Shown here: positions 1 through 5,827 of the stretch, piece after piece
Layout of the letters: the number at the start of each line of letters is the position of its first letter
Numbering within the stretch: position 1 is the first letter of the stretch
NCBI GenBank assembly: GCA_021772215.1
Contig: JAJFMK010000148.1
Span: 1 to 7,157 of the forward strand
Origin: Chlamydiota bacterium
Lineage (GTDB): Bacteria; Chlamydiota; Chlamydiia; Chlamydiales; JAJFMK01
Reading direction: 5' to 3'
Length of the DNA stretch: 7,157 nucleotides
Program-made: the position numbers and the translations under genes
The notes under the pieces: model-generated
Databases searched by the model: none
Seen by the model: the letters and a program-made list of their open reading frames with translations, nothing else
What the model was told of the DNA's origin: nothing

Positions 1-1
1 G

Positions 2-265
2 ATCCAGCTTCTTGAGCTCATCGAACAGTTCGCTGATGCTAAAACAGAGGAGTTGATCACCCAAATTTTCTCGCGTCGTGTCAACAGCGCTAAAGCGAAC
101 GAATATTTTCGCGAGGCGCTCCAGAAAATCCTCGACCGCGAGTGGATGCATGAGCGCGACCTTTTGCGCCAAAAAATTCAGTCAGGCAGCCTCTCAGATG
201 ATGAGGCGATTGCCCTCGCCAAAGAGTTTGACCATCTCAGGAAAAACCCTCCGAAGATTATTTGA
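2..265 (+). CDS. dnaG: DNA primase DnaG, C-terminal end (partial, 5' end outside window)
   Basis: An open frame enters from the left edge and ends at TGA 263-265, giving the last 87 residues of a larger protein. The tail is strongly helical and charged. The stretch KILDREWMHERDLLRQKI (about residues 42-59 of the fragment), a short acidic turn (SLSDDEA) and a closing helix ending FDHLRKNPPKII resemble the extreme C-terminus of bacterial DnaG, the part that contacts the replicative helicase; the catalytic Toprim and zinc domains would lie upstream of the window. The family call rests on this tail pattern and on uvrC nearby, since I recall dnaG and uvrC being close in Chlamydia. No catalytic motif is visible, so another helical protein remains possible. 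The gene is convergent with the peptidase gene to its right. Confidence 0.62.
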   Translation: MQLLELIEQFADAKTEELITQIFSRRVNSAKANEYFREALQKILDREWMHERDLLRQKIQSGSLSDDEAIALAKEFDHLRKNPPKII

Positions 266-276
266 GACGATAATGT

Positions 277-313
277 TTTGACAAATTGCGTATTCAATAT
301 GCAATTTGTCAAA
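277..313. terminator. Hairpin between convergent genes, possible bidirectional terminator
   Basis: A perfect 13-base inverted repeat has arms TTTGACAAATTGC (277-289) and GCAATTTGTCAAA (301-313). One G-T and two further pairs extend it inward, leaving the loop TTCAA. It lies 11 bases after the dnaG stop and 31 bases from the stop of the opposing peptidase gene. This is where a shared terminator would be expected. The stem is AT-rich. The plus-strand tail (TCGTTGTTTATT) is only loosely T-rich and the minus-strand tail is not T-rich, so it is not a textbook intrinsic terminator and could instead be an mRNA-stabilising 3' stem. Confidence 0.5.
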
Positions 314-344
314 TCGTTGTTTATTAGTATGTTACGAAAGGATA

Positions 345-2204
345 TCAACCTTTTAAGTAACGATCCAAGAACTCTTTGATCGACTGCCAGGCGAGGATGC
401 GGTTCTCTTTTTGGGTGAGGCCGTGGCCCTCATCTTCAAAGAGAAGGTAGACGCATGGGGTGTTGCCGAGGCGAACCTGTTCGACGATCTCATCGGATTC
501 TGCCTGGACGACGCGCGGGTCGTTAGCCCCCTGAAGGACAAAAAGCGGCTTTGTGATTTTGTCTGCATGAAAGAGAGGAGAGATGCCGACGAGATAGTCA
601 TGGTCAGTGGCGGGGTGGCCGATCTTCTCATGGAGTGAGGCAATGTGGTTTTCCCACCAAGGGGGATACTCTGTTAAGGTGCGCAGCCAGTTGGAGACCC
701 CAAAGAGGTCGATACCGCAGGCGAAGCAGTCAGGATGAAAGGTGAGCGCCGCTAAGGTTATATAGCCGCCGTAGCTGGCGCCGATGACTCCGATGCGCTC
801 TCCATCAATTTGCGGCAGCCTTTTTAGATACTCTTTGGCAAAGATGTAATCCATCAGATCAGCATCGCCATGCTTTTTATCAGCCGCAGAGAAAAAGGTT
901 TTTCCATATCCTGAGCTACCGCGGTTATTGACGGCCAAGATGGCAAACCCCTGGCTTGCCAGATATTGAAAATAGGGGCTCCAGCCGAGCTGGCTCTGGC
1001 CTCCGGGGCCGCCATGAGCCCAGACAAGGGCGGGGAATGGACCCTCGCCTTTGGGCATGTAGAGTATTGAGGGAATCTCTAAGCCGTCATAAGAGGCGAA
1101 GGTGAGAGACTGAGCATCGACGAAGGTCTCTTTATCAAGCGGTGATTCGTCGAAGGTGAGCTGCTCTAGTTCATGCGTTTCGAGGTTTAGGAGGTGAACT
1201 TGCGTGGGAGATTTGGGACTGTTTAGCCCAATAGCGAGAAACTTTTCGCTTTTGCTAAAGACAGCGCTGGCGTGAGCATAGCCTTCCAGTTTAGGAAGGG
1301 GGACCTCTTGAAGACTTGGGTAGCTGTAGAGCCTAAGTTTTGAGAGGCTATCTTCGTTAAAGCGAACCACCAGATATTTTTCATTGTGGGTCAAGAGGTA
1401 GGTTGTAATATCCCAATCAGCCTCGATTAAGGGCTCTCTTTGCTTCGTCATAGGGTCCATCTTGCAAAGATAGGTAAAATCGCGTCCCTCATCCGTTAAA
1501 AAGAGGAGATCATTGGCGCGGTTGAAAGAGGGAGAGCTAAAGAGAACCTCTCCTTCATGGGGCGTTAAAAGGGTGGGCTCTTCAGCTCCCTTTTTTAAGA
1601 GATAGAGATTTTGATCATGGGTGTGTTCACGCCTTGTCAGGCAGATCAGCTGTTCGTCTTCGCTGATGTCAGCAATGTCAAAACCTCTTTTTGGGGAGTA
1701 TATGAGCTCTAGATTCCAGCTTTTTGGCTCCATTTTATAAAGAGACATCGTCTTCTGTTCTTCTAAGTTCATCAGAAGGTAGAAATAGGTGCGCTCTCTG
1801 TTAAAACCTAAGTAGATCATCTTCACATTCTCAAAAGGTGTGATATCGATCGGCTCTTTTTCGCCCTCTTGATAGAAGAGATGGGAGATCTCATTGCCTT
1901 GACCATCCGCTTTAAATAGAATTCCACTCCCATCCGGCAGATAAGCAAGGGGCTGGTTTGGCTCTGAGTGCGCATGGGTCAGCTGCCTCATCTCTTTTGT
2001 AAAAAGGTCCATCTCATAGACGTTGAGCTGTCCATCTTTTGCCGATCCGATGAGCATCTTACTGTCATCCCAAGAGATGGTAGAGGGGCTGTGTGACGGT
2101 ATCGTTAAGAAATCCTCAATTGTGGGAGGGGCTGTCTCTTTGGCAGGTAAAAGGAGTGAGACAGCGGCAGCGAATATTAGGCTAGTCATAAGTGCTTTTT
2201 TCAT
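345..2204 (-). CDS. Exported S9 family (prolyl oligopeptidase / acylaminoacyl-peptidase type) serine peptidase
   Basis: The 619-residue product has a signal peptide (MKKALMTSLIFAAAVSLLLPA, roughly residues 1-21) pointing to export across the inner membrane. Residues about 30-360 are rich in repeated WD/DG and Y/L strands, as in the beta-propeller (WD40-like) domain that gates S9 enzymes. Residues about 370-619 form the alpha/beta hydrolase domain. It shows the oxyanion-region motif HGGPGG (397-402), NNRGSSGYG (426-434), the nucleophile Ser477 in GASYGG, Asp562 in GANDPRV and His594 in DEGHG, so the triad is complete. Expected activity is cleavage of short peptides, probably in the periplasm; substrate choice cannot be read. 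The ATG at 2204 is chosen because it puts the lysine pair at the head of the signal peptide; an in-frame TTG at 2234 would add ten residues and spoil it. Only a weak ribosome binding site is visible. It lies 43 bases downstream of the DCC-family gene, probably in one operon. Confidence 0.93.
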   Translation of the reverse strand: MKKALMTSLIFAAAVSLLLPAKETAPPTIEDFLTIPSHSPSTISWDDSKMLIGSAKDGQLNVYEMDLFTKEMRQLTHAHSEPNQPLAYLPDGSGILFKADGQGNEISHLFYQEGEKEPIDITPFENVKMIYLGFNRERTYFYLLMNLEEQKTMSLYKMEPKSWNLELIYSPKRGFDIADISEDEQLICLTRREHTHDQNLYLLKKGAEEPTLLTPHEGEVLFSSPSFNRANDLLFLTDEGRDFTYLCKMDPMTKQREPLIEADWDITTYLLTHNEKYLVVRFNEDSLSKLRLYSYPSLQEVPLPKLEGYAHASAVFSKSEKFLAIGLNSPKSPTQVHLLNLETHELEQLTFDESPLDKETFVDAQSLTFASYDGLEIPSILYMPKGEGPFPALVWAHGGPGGQSQLGWSPYFQYLASQGFAILAVNNRGSSGYGKTFFSAADKKHGDADLMDYIFAKEYLKRLPQIDGERIGVIGASYGGYITLAALTFHPDCFACGIDLFGVSNWLRTLTEYPPWWENHIASLHEKIGHPATDHDYLVGISPLFHADKITKPLFVLQGANDPRVVQAESDEIVEQVRLGNTPCVYLLFEDEGHGLTQKENRILAWQSIKEFLDRYLKG

Positions 2205-2247
2205 AATTTTGTTTCTCTGTTTTTCTAAACACAACGGAGTAAAATGT

Positions 2248-2634
2248 CTACTCTAAAAATCGACCTTTTGGCAGGTCTTTTGGAATTTCGCATTTGATAG
2301 CTTCACGATATTTGGCAATGAGGCGGTAGAAAGGGTCTATAATAAAATTTGGCAAATAGTAGAGGGGATAGAGCATTTTGAGGGGCCAGTCCAGGTTTTT
2401 GCAGATGCGAAGCGCGGCTTTGGCATAGAACAACGTTTTCTCTCCCTCAACGAGGATCAGTGAGTCAACATTCGGCAGGTTGAATTTTTTAGCCAGCTCT
2501 CCAGCGGATGGAGCAAAGCAAAACAGCTCCCTTTTATCGTAGCGGATAATGAGCTGCACAGATTGCAAGCAGAAGGCGCACGTCCCATCATAGAAAACGA
2601 TCTTTTTGCCCCTTGGGGGAATTTCATTACTCAT
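2248..2634 (-). CDS. DCC family (DUF393, YuxK-like) thiol-disulfide oxidoreductase-like protein
   Basis: The 128-residue product opens with a beta strand followed by the family signature FYDGTCAFC (about residues 14-22), a D-G-x-C-x-x-C motif like a thioredoxin-type redox site. Further on come a conserved-looking VEGEKTLFYAKAALRI segment and a hydrophobic stretch around LKMLYPLYYLPNFIIDPFYRLIAKYR, both typical of DUF393 proteins. Length matches the family, which is usually 110-150 residues. The family is predicted to do thiol-disulfide chemistry, but few members have been tested, so the exact reaction is unknown. It has no signal peptide and is probably cytoplasmic. The ATG at 2634 is preferred over a GTG at 2640 because GGAG (2640-2643) lies five bases before the ATG. 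It is the first gene of a probable two-gene unit with the S9 peptidase. Confidence 0.85.
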   Translation of the reverse strand: MSNEIPPRGKKIVFYDGTCAFCLQSVQLIIRYDKRELFCFAPSAGELAKKFNLPNVDSLILVEGEKTLFYAKAALRICKNLDWPLKMLYPLYYLPNFIIDPFYRLIAKYREAIKCEIPKDLPKGRFLE

Positions 2635-2639
2635 ATACA

Positions 2640-2643
2640 CTCC
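2640..2643 (-). promoter_or_regulatory. Ribosome binding site fixing the start of the DCC-family gene
   Basis: On the minus strand GGAG is followed by five bases (TGTAT) and then ATG. The competing GTG start overlaps this motif and so could not use it, which decides the start codon. Confidence 0.6.
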
Positions 2644-2666
2644 AGATTAATACCATAGTTGGTTTC

Positions 2667-3515
2667 ATGAGTCGAGAAACGAAAAAATCTTCTGCGATCT
2701 GGGAGGCTCTTTTGACCTCTCAGGAGCGCTATCCCCATGAGCTCTTCCCTAAGGTGAGCATCATTATCCCCACCCATAATTCCGCTGCTTGGATTCCTGA
2801 AACTATCGAGAGCCTTCTCGACCAAGATTATGAAGACTTTGAGATCATTATTGTTGATGCACAAAGTAGCGACCGCACATTGGAGGTTGTTAAGAGCTTC
2901 CGCTCCGATAAGATCCGCATCTGCTCTGTGTCGCACTACCAGCCTTATGAGATGGCCAATCGCGGCATCACGCTGGCGGAAGGAGAGTATATTAACTTCC
3001 TCCTTCCCGGTGACTTCTACCTCTACAATGAGACGCTCAAACATGTGATGTCCACAGCAATAGATACAAGGCGCCCTGAGCTCGTCTACTGCGGCTGTCT
3101 GATCCGCGATCTGGAATCAGAGGTGAAGATCTTCTTTCGGCCACTGACACTAGAGCATCTTAAGCTGGGGCAGCAGCCGACAAGCATTGAGTCCTGCTGG
3201 ATTTCGAAAGAGACCTTTAGAAAGTTGGGAAAGTTCAACCCTCACTATGAGATGCGCGGTGGCTTTGACCTTCTTTGCCGTTTTCTTCTCGATGGCAAAC
3301 TAAAGTACGCCTTTACGACGAGAGTCTTAACCGACTATGACCTTCGCGGCTACAAGAAAGAGCAGATTCTAACTCATTTCAAAGAGACATGGCAGATCAT
3401 CAAAGAGAATTTTGGTCTCTTTGCTGCCCTTTCCTGGCTGATTAAGCAAAAAGATCTGCTTCGGATTAGCAAACTCTGGATGAAATCACTTCGCACCGCA
3501 TTTTTTGGCAGATGA
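2667..3515 (+). CDS. Family 2 glycosyltransferase (GT-A fold)
   Basis: The 282-residue product has the GT2 nucleotide-sugar fold: KVSIIIPTHNSAAW (29-42), then VDAQSSDRT (63-71, the usual D-x-S-x-D-x-T), NRGITLAEGEYINFL (98-112) and the acceptor-side segment FNPHYEMRGGFDLLCRF (190-206). The usual D-x-D metal motif is reduced to LLPGDFY (112-118), as in subgroups that carry N-S/A-x-D there. The C-terminal 60 residues are basic and hydrophobic, without a clear membrane helix. It probably transfers a sugar onto an envelope glycan or lipid from the cytoplasmic side; donor and acceptor are unknown. The ATG at 2667 lacks a ribosome binding site. An in-frame TTG at 2712, with GGGAGG five bases ahead, is a real alternative and would give 267 residues with the whole domain intact. 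The stop overlaps the uvrC start (ATGA), so the two are probably translated together. Confidence 0.88.
   Translation: MSRETKKSSAIWEALLTSQERYPHELFPKVSIIIPTHNSAAWIPETIESLLDQDYEDFEIIIVDAQSSDRTLEVVKSFRSDKIRICSVSHYQPYEMANRGITLAEGEYINFLLPGDFYLYNETLKHVMSTAIDTRRPELVYCGCLIRDLESEVKIFFRPLTLEHLKLGQQPTSIESCWISKETFRKLGKFNPHYEMRGGFDLLCRFLLDGKLKYAFTTRVLTDYDLRGYKKEQILTHFKETWQIIKENFGLFAALSWLIKQKDLLRISKLWMKSLRTAFFGR
2701..2706 (+). promoter_or_regulatory. Candidate ribosome binding site for an alternative glycosyltransferase start
   Basis: GGGAGG sits five bases before an in-frame TTG at 2712. It is a near-ideal Shine-Dalgarno match, whereas the annotated ATG at 2667 has none. It may also be chance, since within the longer frame the same bases encode Trp-Glu. 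Confidence 0.35.
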
Positions 3516-5293
3516 TCGACCTCTCTCGCTATCCCACAAAGCCCGGCGTCTATCTGATGCTCGACAAAAAGGAGCGTGTTCTCTACGTCGGCAAGGCAAA
3601 AAATCTGCGCGCGCGCTTAAGACAGTATTTTGTTGGTGGCGGCGACGGCCGCGAACAGATTCCCTTCTTGATGGCCAAGGTTGCAGATGTTGAGACGATC
3701 GTCGTCTCAAATGAGAAGGAGGCTCTCCTTTTAGAGGATACCCTGATCAAAAAGCATAAGCCGCCCTATAACGTCCATCTCAAAGATGACAAAAGCTATA
3801 TCGCCCTGCAGGTGCGCACCAAATCTCCCTGGCCGATGGTCAACCTGGTGCGTTTAAAGGGTCCTCCAAAAGATAAAAACCTCTACTTTGGTCCCTACTC
3901 CAGCGCTCTGGCTGCCAGAGAGACTTTAGAAGAGATCCGCAAGTTCTTTCCTCTAAGACAGTGCTCCGATCAGGAATTTCGCCGCCGCACCAAACCCTGC
4001 ATCCTCTACCAGATGAAGCGCTGCATCGCCCCTTGTGTCGGCCTCTGCACCAAAGAGGAGTATGAGGCCCAAGTGGATCAGACGATCCGCTTTCTTCGCG
4101 GCGAAACAAAGCCGGTGATCAAACAGCTCAAAAAGAGGATGGACGAGGCGTCTGACAAGTGGGAATATGAGAGGGCCGGCGCCATTTTACAGACGATCCG
4201 CGCGATTGAAAAGACTCTCGAGAGGCAACGGGTCAACCTACTAGCCAAAGGAGACTTCGATGTGATCGGCCTCTATAGAGAGGCAGACGAAGGAGATCTC
4301 GCGATCATCAACTACCGCGGCGGCAAGCTACTCTCCATGACTCACTTTCCCTTCAAGATGCTCGCCTCCGAAAACCAGGAGCTCCTAGAATCTGCGATTA
4401 TGCAGTATTACCGTGAAGGCAGAGAGCACCCAAAAATCCTCTACATCCCGCAGAAGCTCTCTCCTAAACTTAGTGAGGTGCTAGGTTTTAAGCTGATTAC
4501 CCCTCAAAGAGGAGAGAAAAAGCGGATGGTGGAGATGGCGTGCGACAACGCTCTGATGAGGTTCAGACAGCTCAAAGACAAACGCGCCACTTCGGAGCGC
4601 ACGCTCCTCCAGCTGCAGGAGCTCTGCCACCTAAAAGAGTACCCGCACCGCATCGACTGCTTTGACACGGCTCACATCGCTGGAAGCGCCCCGACCGCCT
4701 CCCTTGTCACCTTCGAAGGGGGTGAGCCTTCAAGAGCTGGCTACAGAAGCTACCATATCCGCTCCACGAAAGGCGTATCAGACGACTACCAGGCGATGCA
4801 TGAGGTGATGGAGCGGCGCTACAAAAAGGCCGATACGCTGCCTAACCTGATCATCGTCGATGGCGGTAAAGGACAGCTCAACATCGCCCTAAAGCTTCTA
4901 AAAGAGTTAAACCTAGCCACTATCGACCTCATCGCCCTATCCAAAGATGAGGCGAAGCATACCAAAGGCCTCACTCAAGAGCGCATATTCCTGCCCGAAA
5001 GAAAAGATCCCATCCTCCTCCCTAAACACTCACCCATCCTCTTCCTCCTGCAGCGCATCCGCGACGAGGCGCACCGCCGCGCGATCGGCCTCCACAAAAA
5101 GCAGCGCTCCAAAAAACAGCTAAAAAGCGTCCTCGACGAGATCCCCGGCATCGGCCCCACCAAGAAAAAGAAGCTTATTGCCCACTTCAAAAGCCCAAAG
5201 AAGGTCCTCGAAGCAAGCCCCGAAGAGCTTGCAGAGGTTCAGGGTCTCTCTAAGGCTGACATCCGAAATATCCTCAAGTTTTCTGATTGCTGA
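3512..5293 (+). CDS. uvrC: UvrABC excinuclease subunit C
   Basis: UvrC makes the two incisions that flank a DNA lesion in nucleotide excision repair, after UvrA and UvrB have loaded. The 593-residue product is full length. The N-terminal GIY-YIG nuclease holds PGVYLM (11-16), VLYVGKAKNLRARL (23-36) and metal-binding Glu75 (3' cut). Four cysteines, 151, 163, 171 and 175, have the 12-8-4 spacing of the iron-sulfur ligands described for E. coli UvrC. The UVR domain that binds UvrB lies about 200-238. The RNase H-like nuclease (5' cut) has Asp385 in CFDTAH, Asp450 in VDGGKGQL and His521 in RDEAHRRAIGLHKKQR. A helix-hairpin-helix tail (IPGIGPTKKKKL, then VQGLSKADI) covers 540-590. Its ATG overlaps the glycosyltransferase stop. 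All key residues are present, so the gene looks functional. Codons 471-507 recur at the right edge of the window. Confidence 0.98.
   Translation: MIDLSRYPTKPGVYLMLDKKERVLYVGKAKNLRARLRQYFVGGGDGREQIPFLMAKVADVETIVVSNEKEALLLEDTLIKKHKPPYNVHLKDDKSYIALQVRTKSPWPMVNLVRLKGPPKDKNLYFGPYSSALAARETLEEIRKFFPLRQCSDQEFRRRTKPCILYQMKRCIAPCVGLCTKEEYEAQVDQTIRFLRGETKPVIKQLKKRMDEASDKWEYERAGAILQTIRAIEKTLERQRVNLLAKGDFDVIGLYREADEGDLAIINYRGGKLLSMTHFPFKMLASENQELLESAIMQYYREGREHPKILYIPQKLSPKLSEVLGFKLITPQRGEKKRMVEMACDNALMRFRQLKDKRATSERTLLQLQELCHLKEYPHRIDCFDTAHIAGSAPTASLVTFEGGEPSRAGYRSYHIRSTKGVSDDYQAMHEVMERRYKKADTLPNLIIVDGGKGQLNIALKLLKELNLATIDLIALSKDEAKHTKGLTQERIFLPERKDPILLPKHSPILFLLQRIRDEAHRRAIGLHKKQRSKKQLKSVLDEIPGIGPTKKKKLIAHFKSPKKVLEASPEELAEVQGLSKADIRNILKFSDC
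4922..5033 (+). repeat. Direct repeat copy 1, inside uvrC
   Basis: This 112-base stretch (codons 471-507 and one further base) recurs in the same orientation and frame at 7046-7157, an offset of 2,124 bases. Positions 4940-5033 match exactly over 94 bases. Positions 4922-4939 have four differences in 18 (4924, 4926, 4933, 4939). Confidence 0.97.
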
Positions 5294-5362
5294 GGGGCTT
5301 GGTTGATAGAGCGTGCTAAGTTTTTTTGTTTTTACTCAGAATTCGAATCTTATGATTTTTTT

Positions 5363-5391
5363 TTGACTTAAATATATAAATTCCTTACAAA
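5363..5391 (+). promoter_or_regulatory. Candidate sigma-70-type promoter for the 84-residue protein gene
   Basis: TTGACT (5363-5368) matches the -35 consensus at five of six bases. It is followed after 17 bases by TACAAA (5386-5391), which matches the -10 consensus at four of six. The region is very AT-rich, and a second box, TATTAT (5392-5397), lies too far away for standard spacing. Transcription would start near 5398, leaving a leader of about 30 bases before the ATG at 5431. The remaining gap between the uvrC stop and this gene (5294-5430) shows no gene and no convincing terminator hairpin, only a T run at about 5321-5334. Confidence 0.45.
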
Positions 5392-5420
5392 TATTATAGC
5401 AGAATTAAAACACACAATTG

Positions 5421-5425
5421 GGAGG
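5421..5425 (+). promoter_or_regulatory. Strong ribosome binding site of the 84-residue protein gene
   Basis: GGAGG, preceded by another G, is five bases ahead of ATG 5431. It is the best Shine-Dalgarno match at any annotated start in the window and is the main reason for treating this unassigned small frame as a real gene. Confidence 0.75.
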
Positions 5426-5430
5426 TATTT

Positions 5431-5685
5431 ATGACTGCAAGACCACCAGGACCAACTGCGAGACCACAGCCACGATGGCCAGAACGAAATACAAGGACAG
5501 GCCGAGCAATGGAAGCAGCAGGTGAGGCCCATGGTGCCTATCAAGAGAGACAAAAGACAGATAGGGTCGGTCAAGATGTGATGCGTGGGGCTGGGCGGTA
5601 TTGTGGACCAGACACTATCTCGAGGCCTAACGGACCCTCTGGTCGAACTTTTGGCGTTGGTCCTTGTCGAAAAGACAAAAATTAG
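5431..5685 (+). CDS. Small basic Arg/Pro/Gly-rich protein of unknown function (84 residues)
   Basis: I do not recognise this protein. Its 84 residues include 13 Arg, 3 Lys, 12 Gly and 10 Pro against 8 acidic residues, so it is clearly basic. The first 25 residues (MTARPPGPTARPQPRW and on) are low-complexity and probably disordered. Residues 26-50 (AMEAAGEAHGAYQERQKTDRVGQDV) could form one amphipathic helix. The tail is again Gly/Pro-rich, with Cys58 and Cys79 as the only cysteines. There is no signal peptide or membrane segment. Evidence that it is real: a strong GGAGG site, a candidate promoter in front, and a classic terminator 49 bases after the stop, which together make a single-gene transcription unit. 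The composition would suit a nucleic-acid-binding or secreted unstructured protein, but that is only a guess. The G+C content of the gene exceeds that of its AT-rich flanks. Confidence 0.7.
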   Translation: MTARPPGPTARPQPRWPERNTRTGRAMEAAGEAHGAYQERQKTDRVGQDVMRGAGRYCGPDTISRPNGPSGRTFGVGPCRKDKN

Positions 5686-5734
5686 AAAATTCTTTTAACC
5701 ATACTGAATCACTAATATTGCTATAAGATAATCC

Positions 5735-5765
5735 GAGGGCTCCAATTCGTTGGAGCCCTCTTTTT
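5735..5765 (+). terminator. Intrinsic terminator after the 84-residue protein gene
   Basis: A perfect 11-base-pair stem, GAGGGCTCCAA (5735-5745) with TTGGAGCCCTC (5750-5760), closes a TTCG tetraloop and is followed by five T residues (5761-5765). This is a textbook rho-independent terminator. It separates the small gene from the 387-residue gene, so the two are probably not one operon. Confidence 0.95.
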
Positions 5766-5799
5766 CAAAGACTTCCTAATAAATTACGCATTTATATTT

Positions 5800-5805
5800 T
5801 ATAAT
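5800..5805 (+). promoter_or_regulatory. Candidate -10 box for the 387-residue protein gene
   Basis: A perfect TATAAT lies 22 bases before the ATG at 5828 and downstream of the preceding terminator, so the gene needs a promoter here. No good -35 hexamer sits 16-18 bases upstream, and the tract is AT-rich, so part of the match may be chance. Confidence 0.45.
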
Positions 5806-5816
5806 TCTTTAACTTT

Positions 5817-5823
5817 GAAGAGG
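5817..5823 (+). promoter_or_regulatory. Ribosome binding site of the 387-residue protein gene
   Basis: GAAGAGG precedes ATG 5828 by four bases and supports this start over later methionines such as residue 17. Confidence 0.55.
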
Positions 5824-5827
5824 ACAG

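Noticed and set aside
1..4. Window begins with GATC, suggesting a restriction-library clone edge
   Set aside because: A four-base match is expected often by chance and says nothing certain about origin.
331..361. Second inverted repeat GTTAC...GTAAC around the peptidase stop codon
   Set aside because: Only five outer and five inner pairs with mismatches between them; too weak to call a terminator beside the stronger hairpin.
2647..2675. Possible minus-strand promoter (TCGACT, 17 bases, TATTAA) for the DCC-family gene
   Set aside because: Spacing is right, but each box matches only four of six bases, and the predicted transcript start would fall on the ribosome binding site.
3840..4109. Minus-strand 89-residue frame within uvrC
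   Set aside because: It is antisense to conserved UvrC coding sequence, with a composition expected from GC-rich third positions.
5294..5335. T-rich stretch after uvrC as a terminator
   Set aside because: The T run is present but no stem of useful length precedes it.
5368..5574. Minus-strand frame of 68 residues, Cys/Trp/Ser-rich
   Set aside because: It lies opposite the well-started 84-residue gene, has an unnatural composition and runs into the AT-rich promoter region; it is a shadow.
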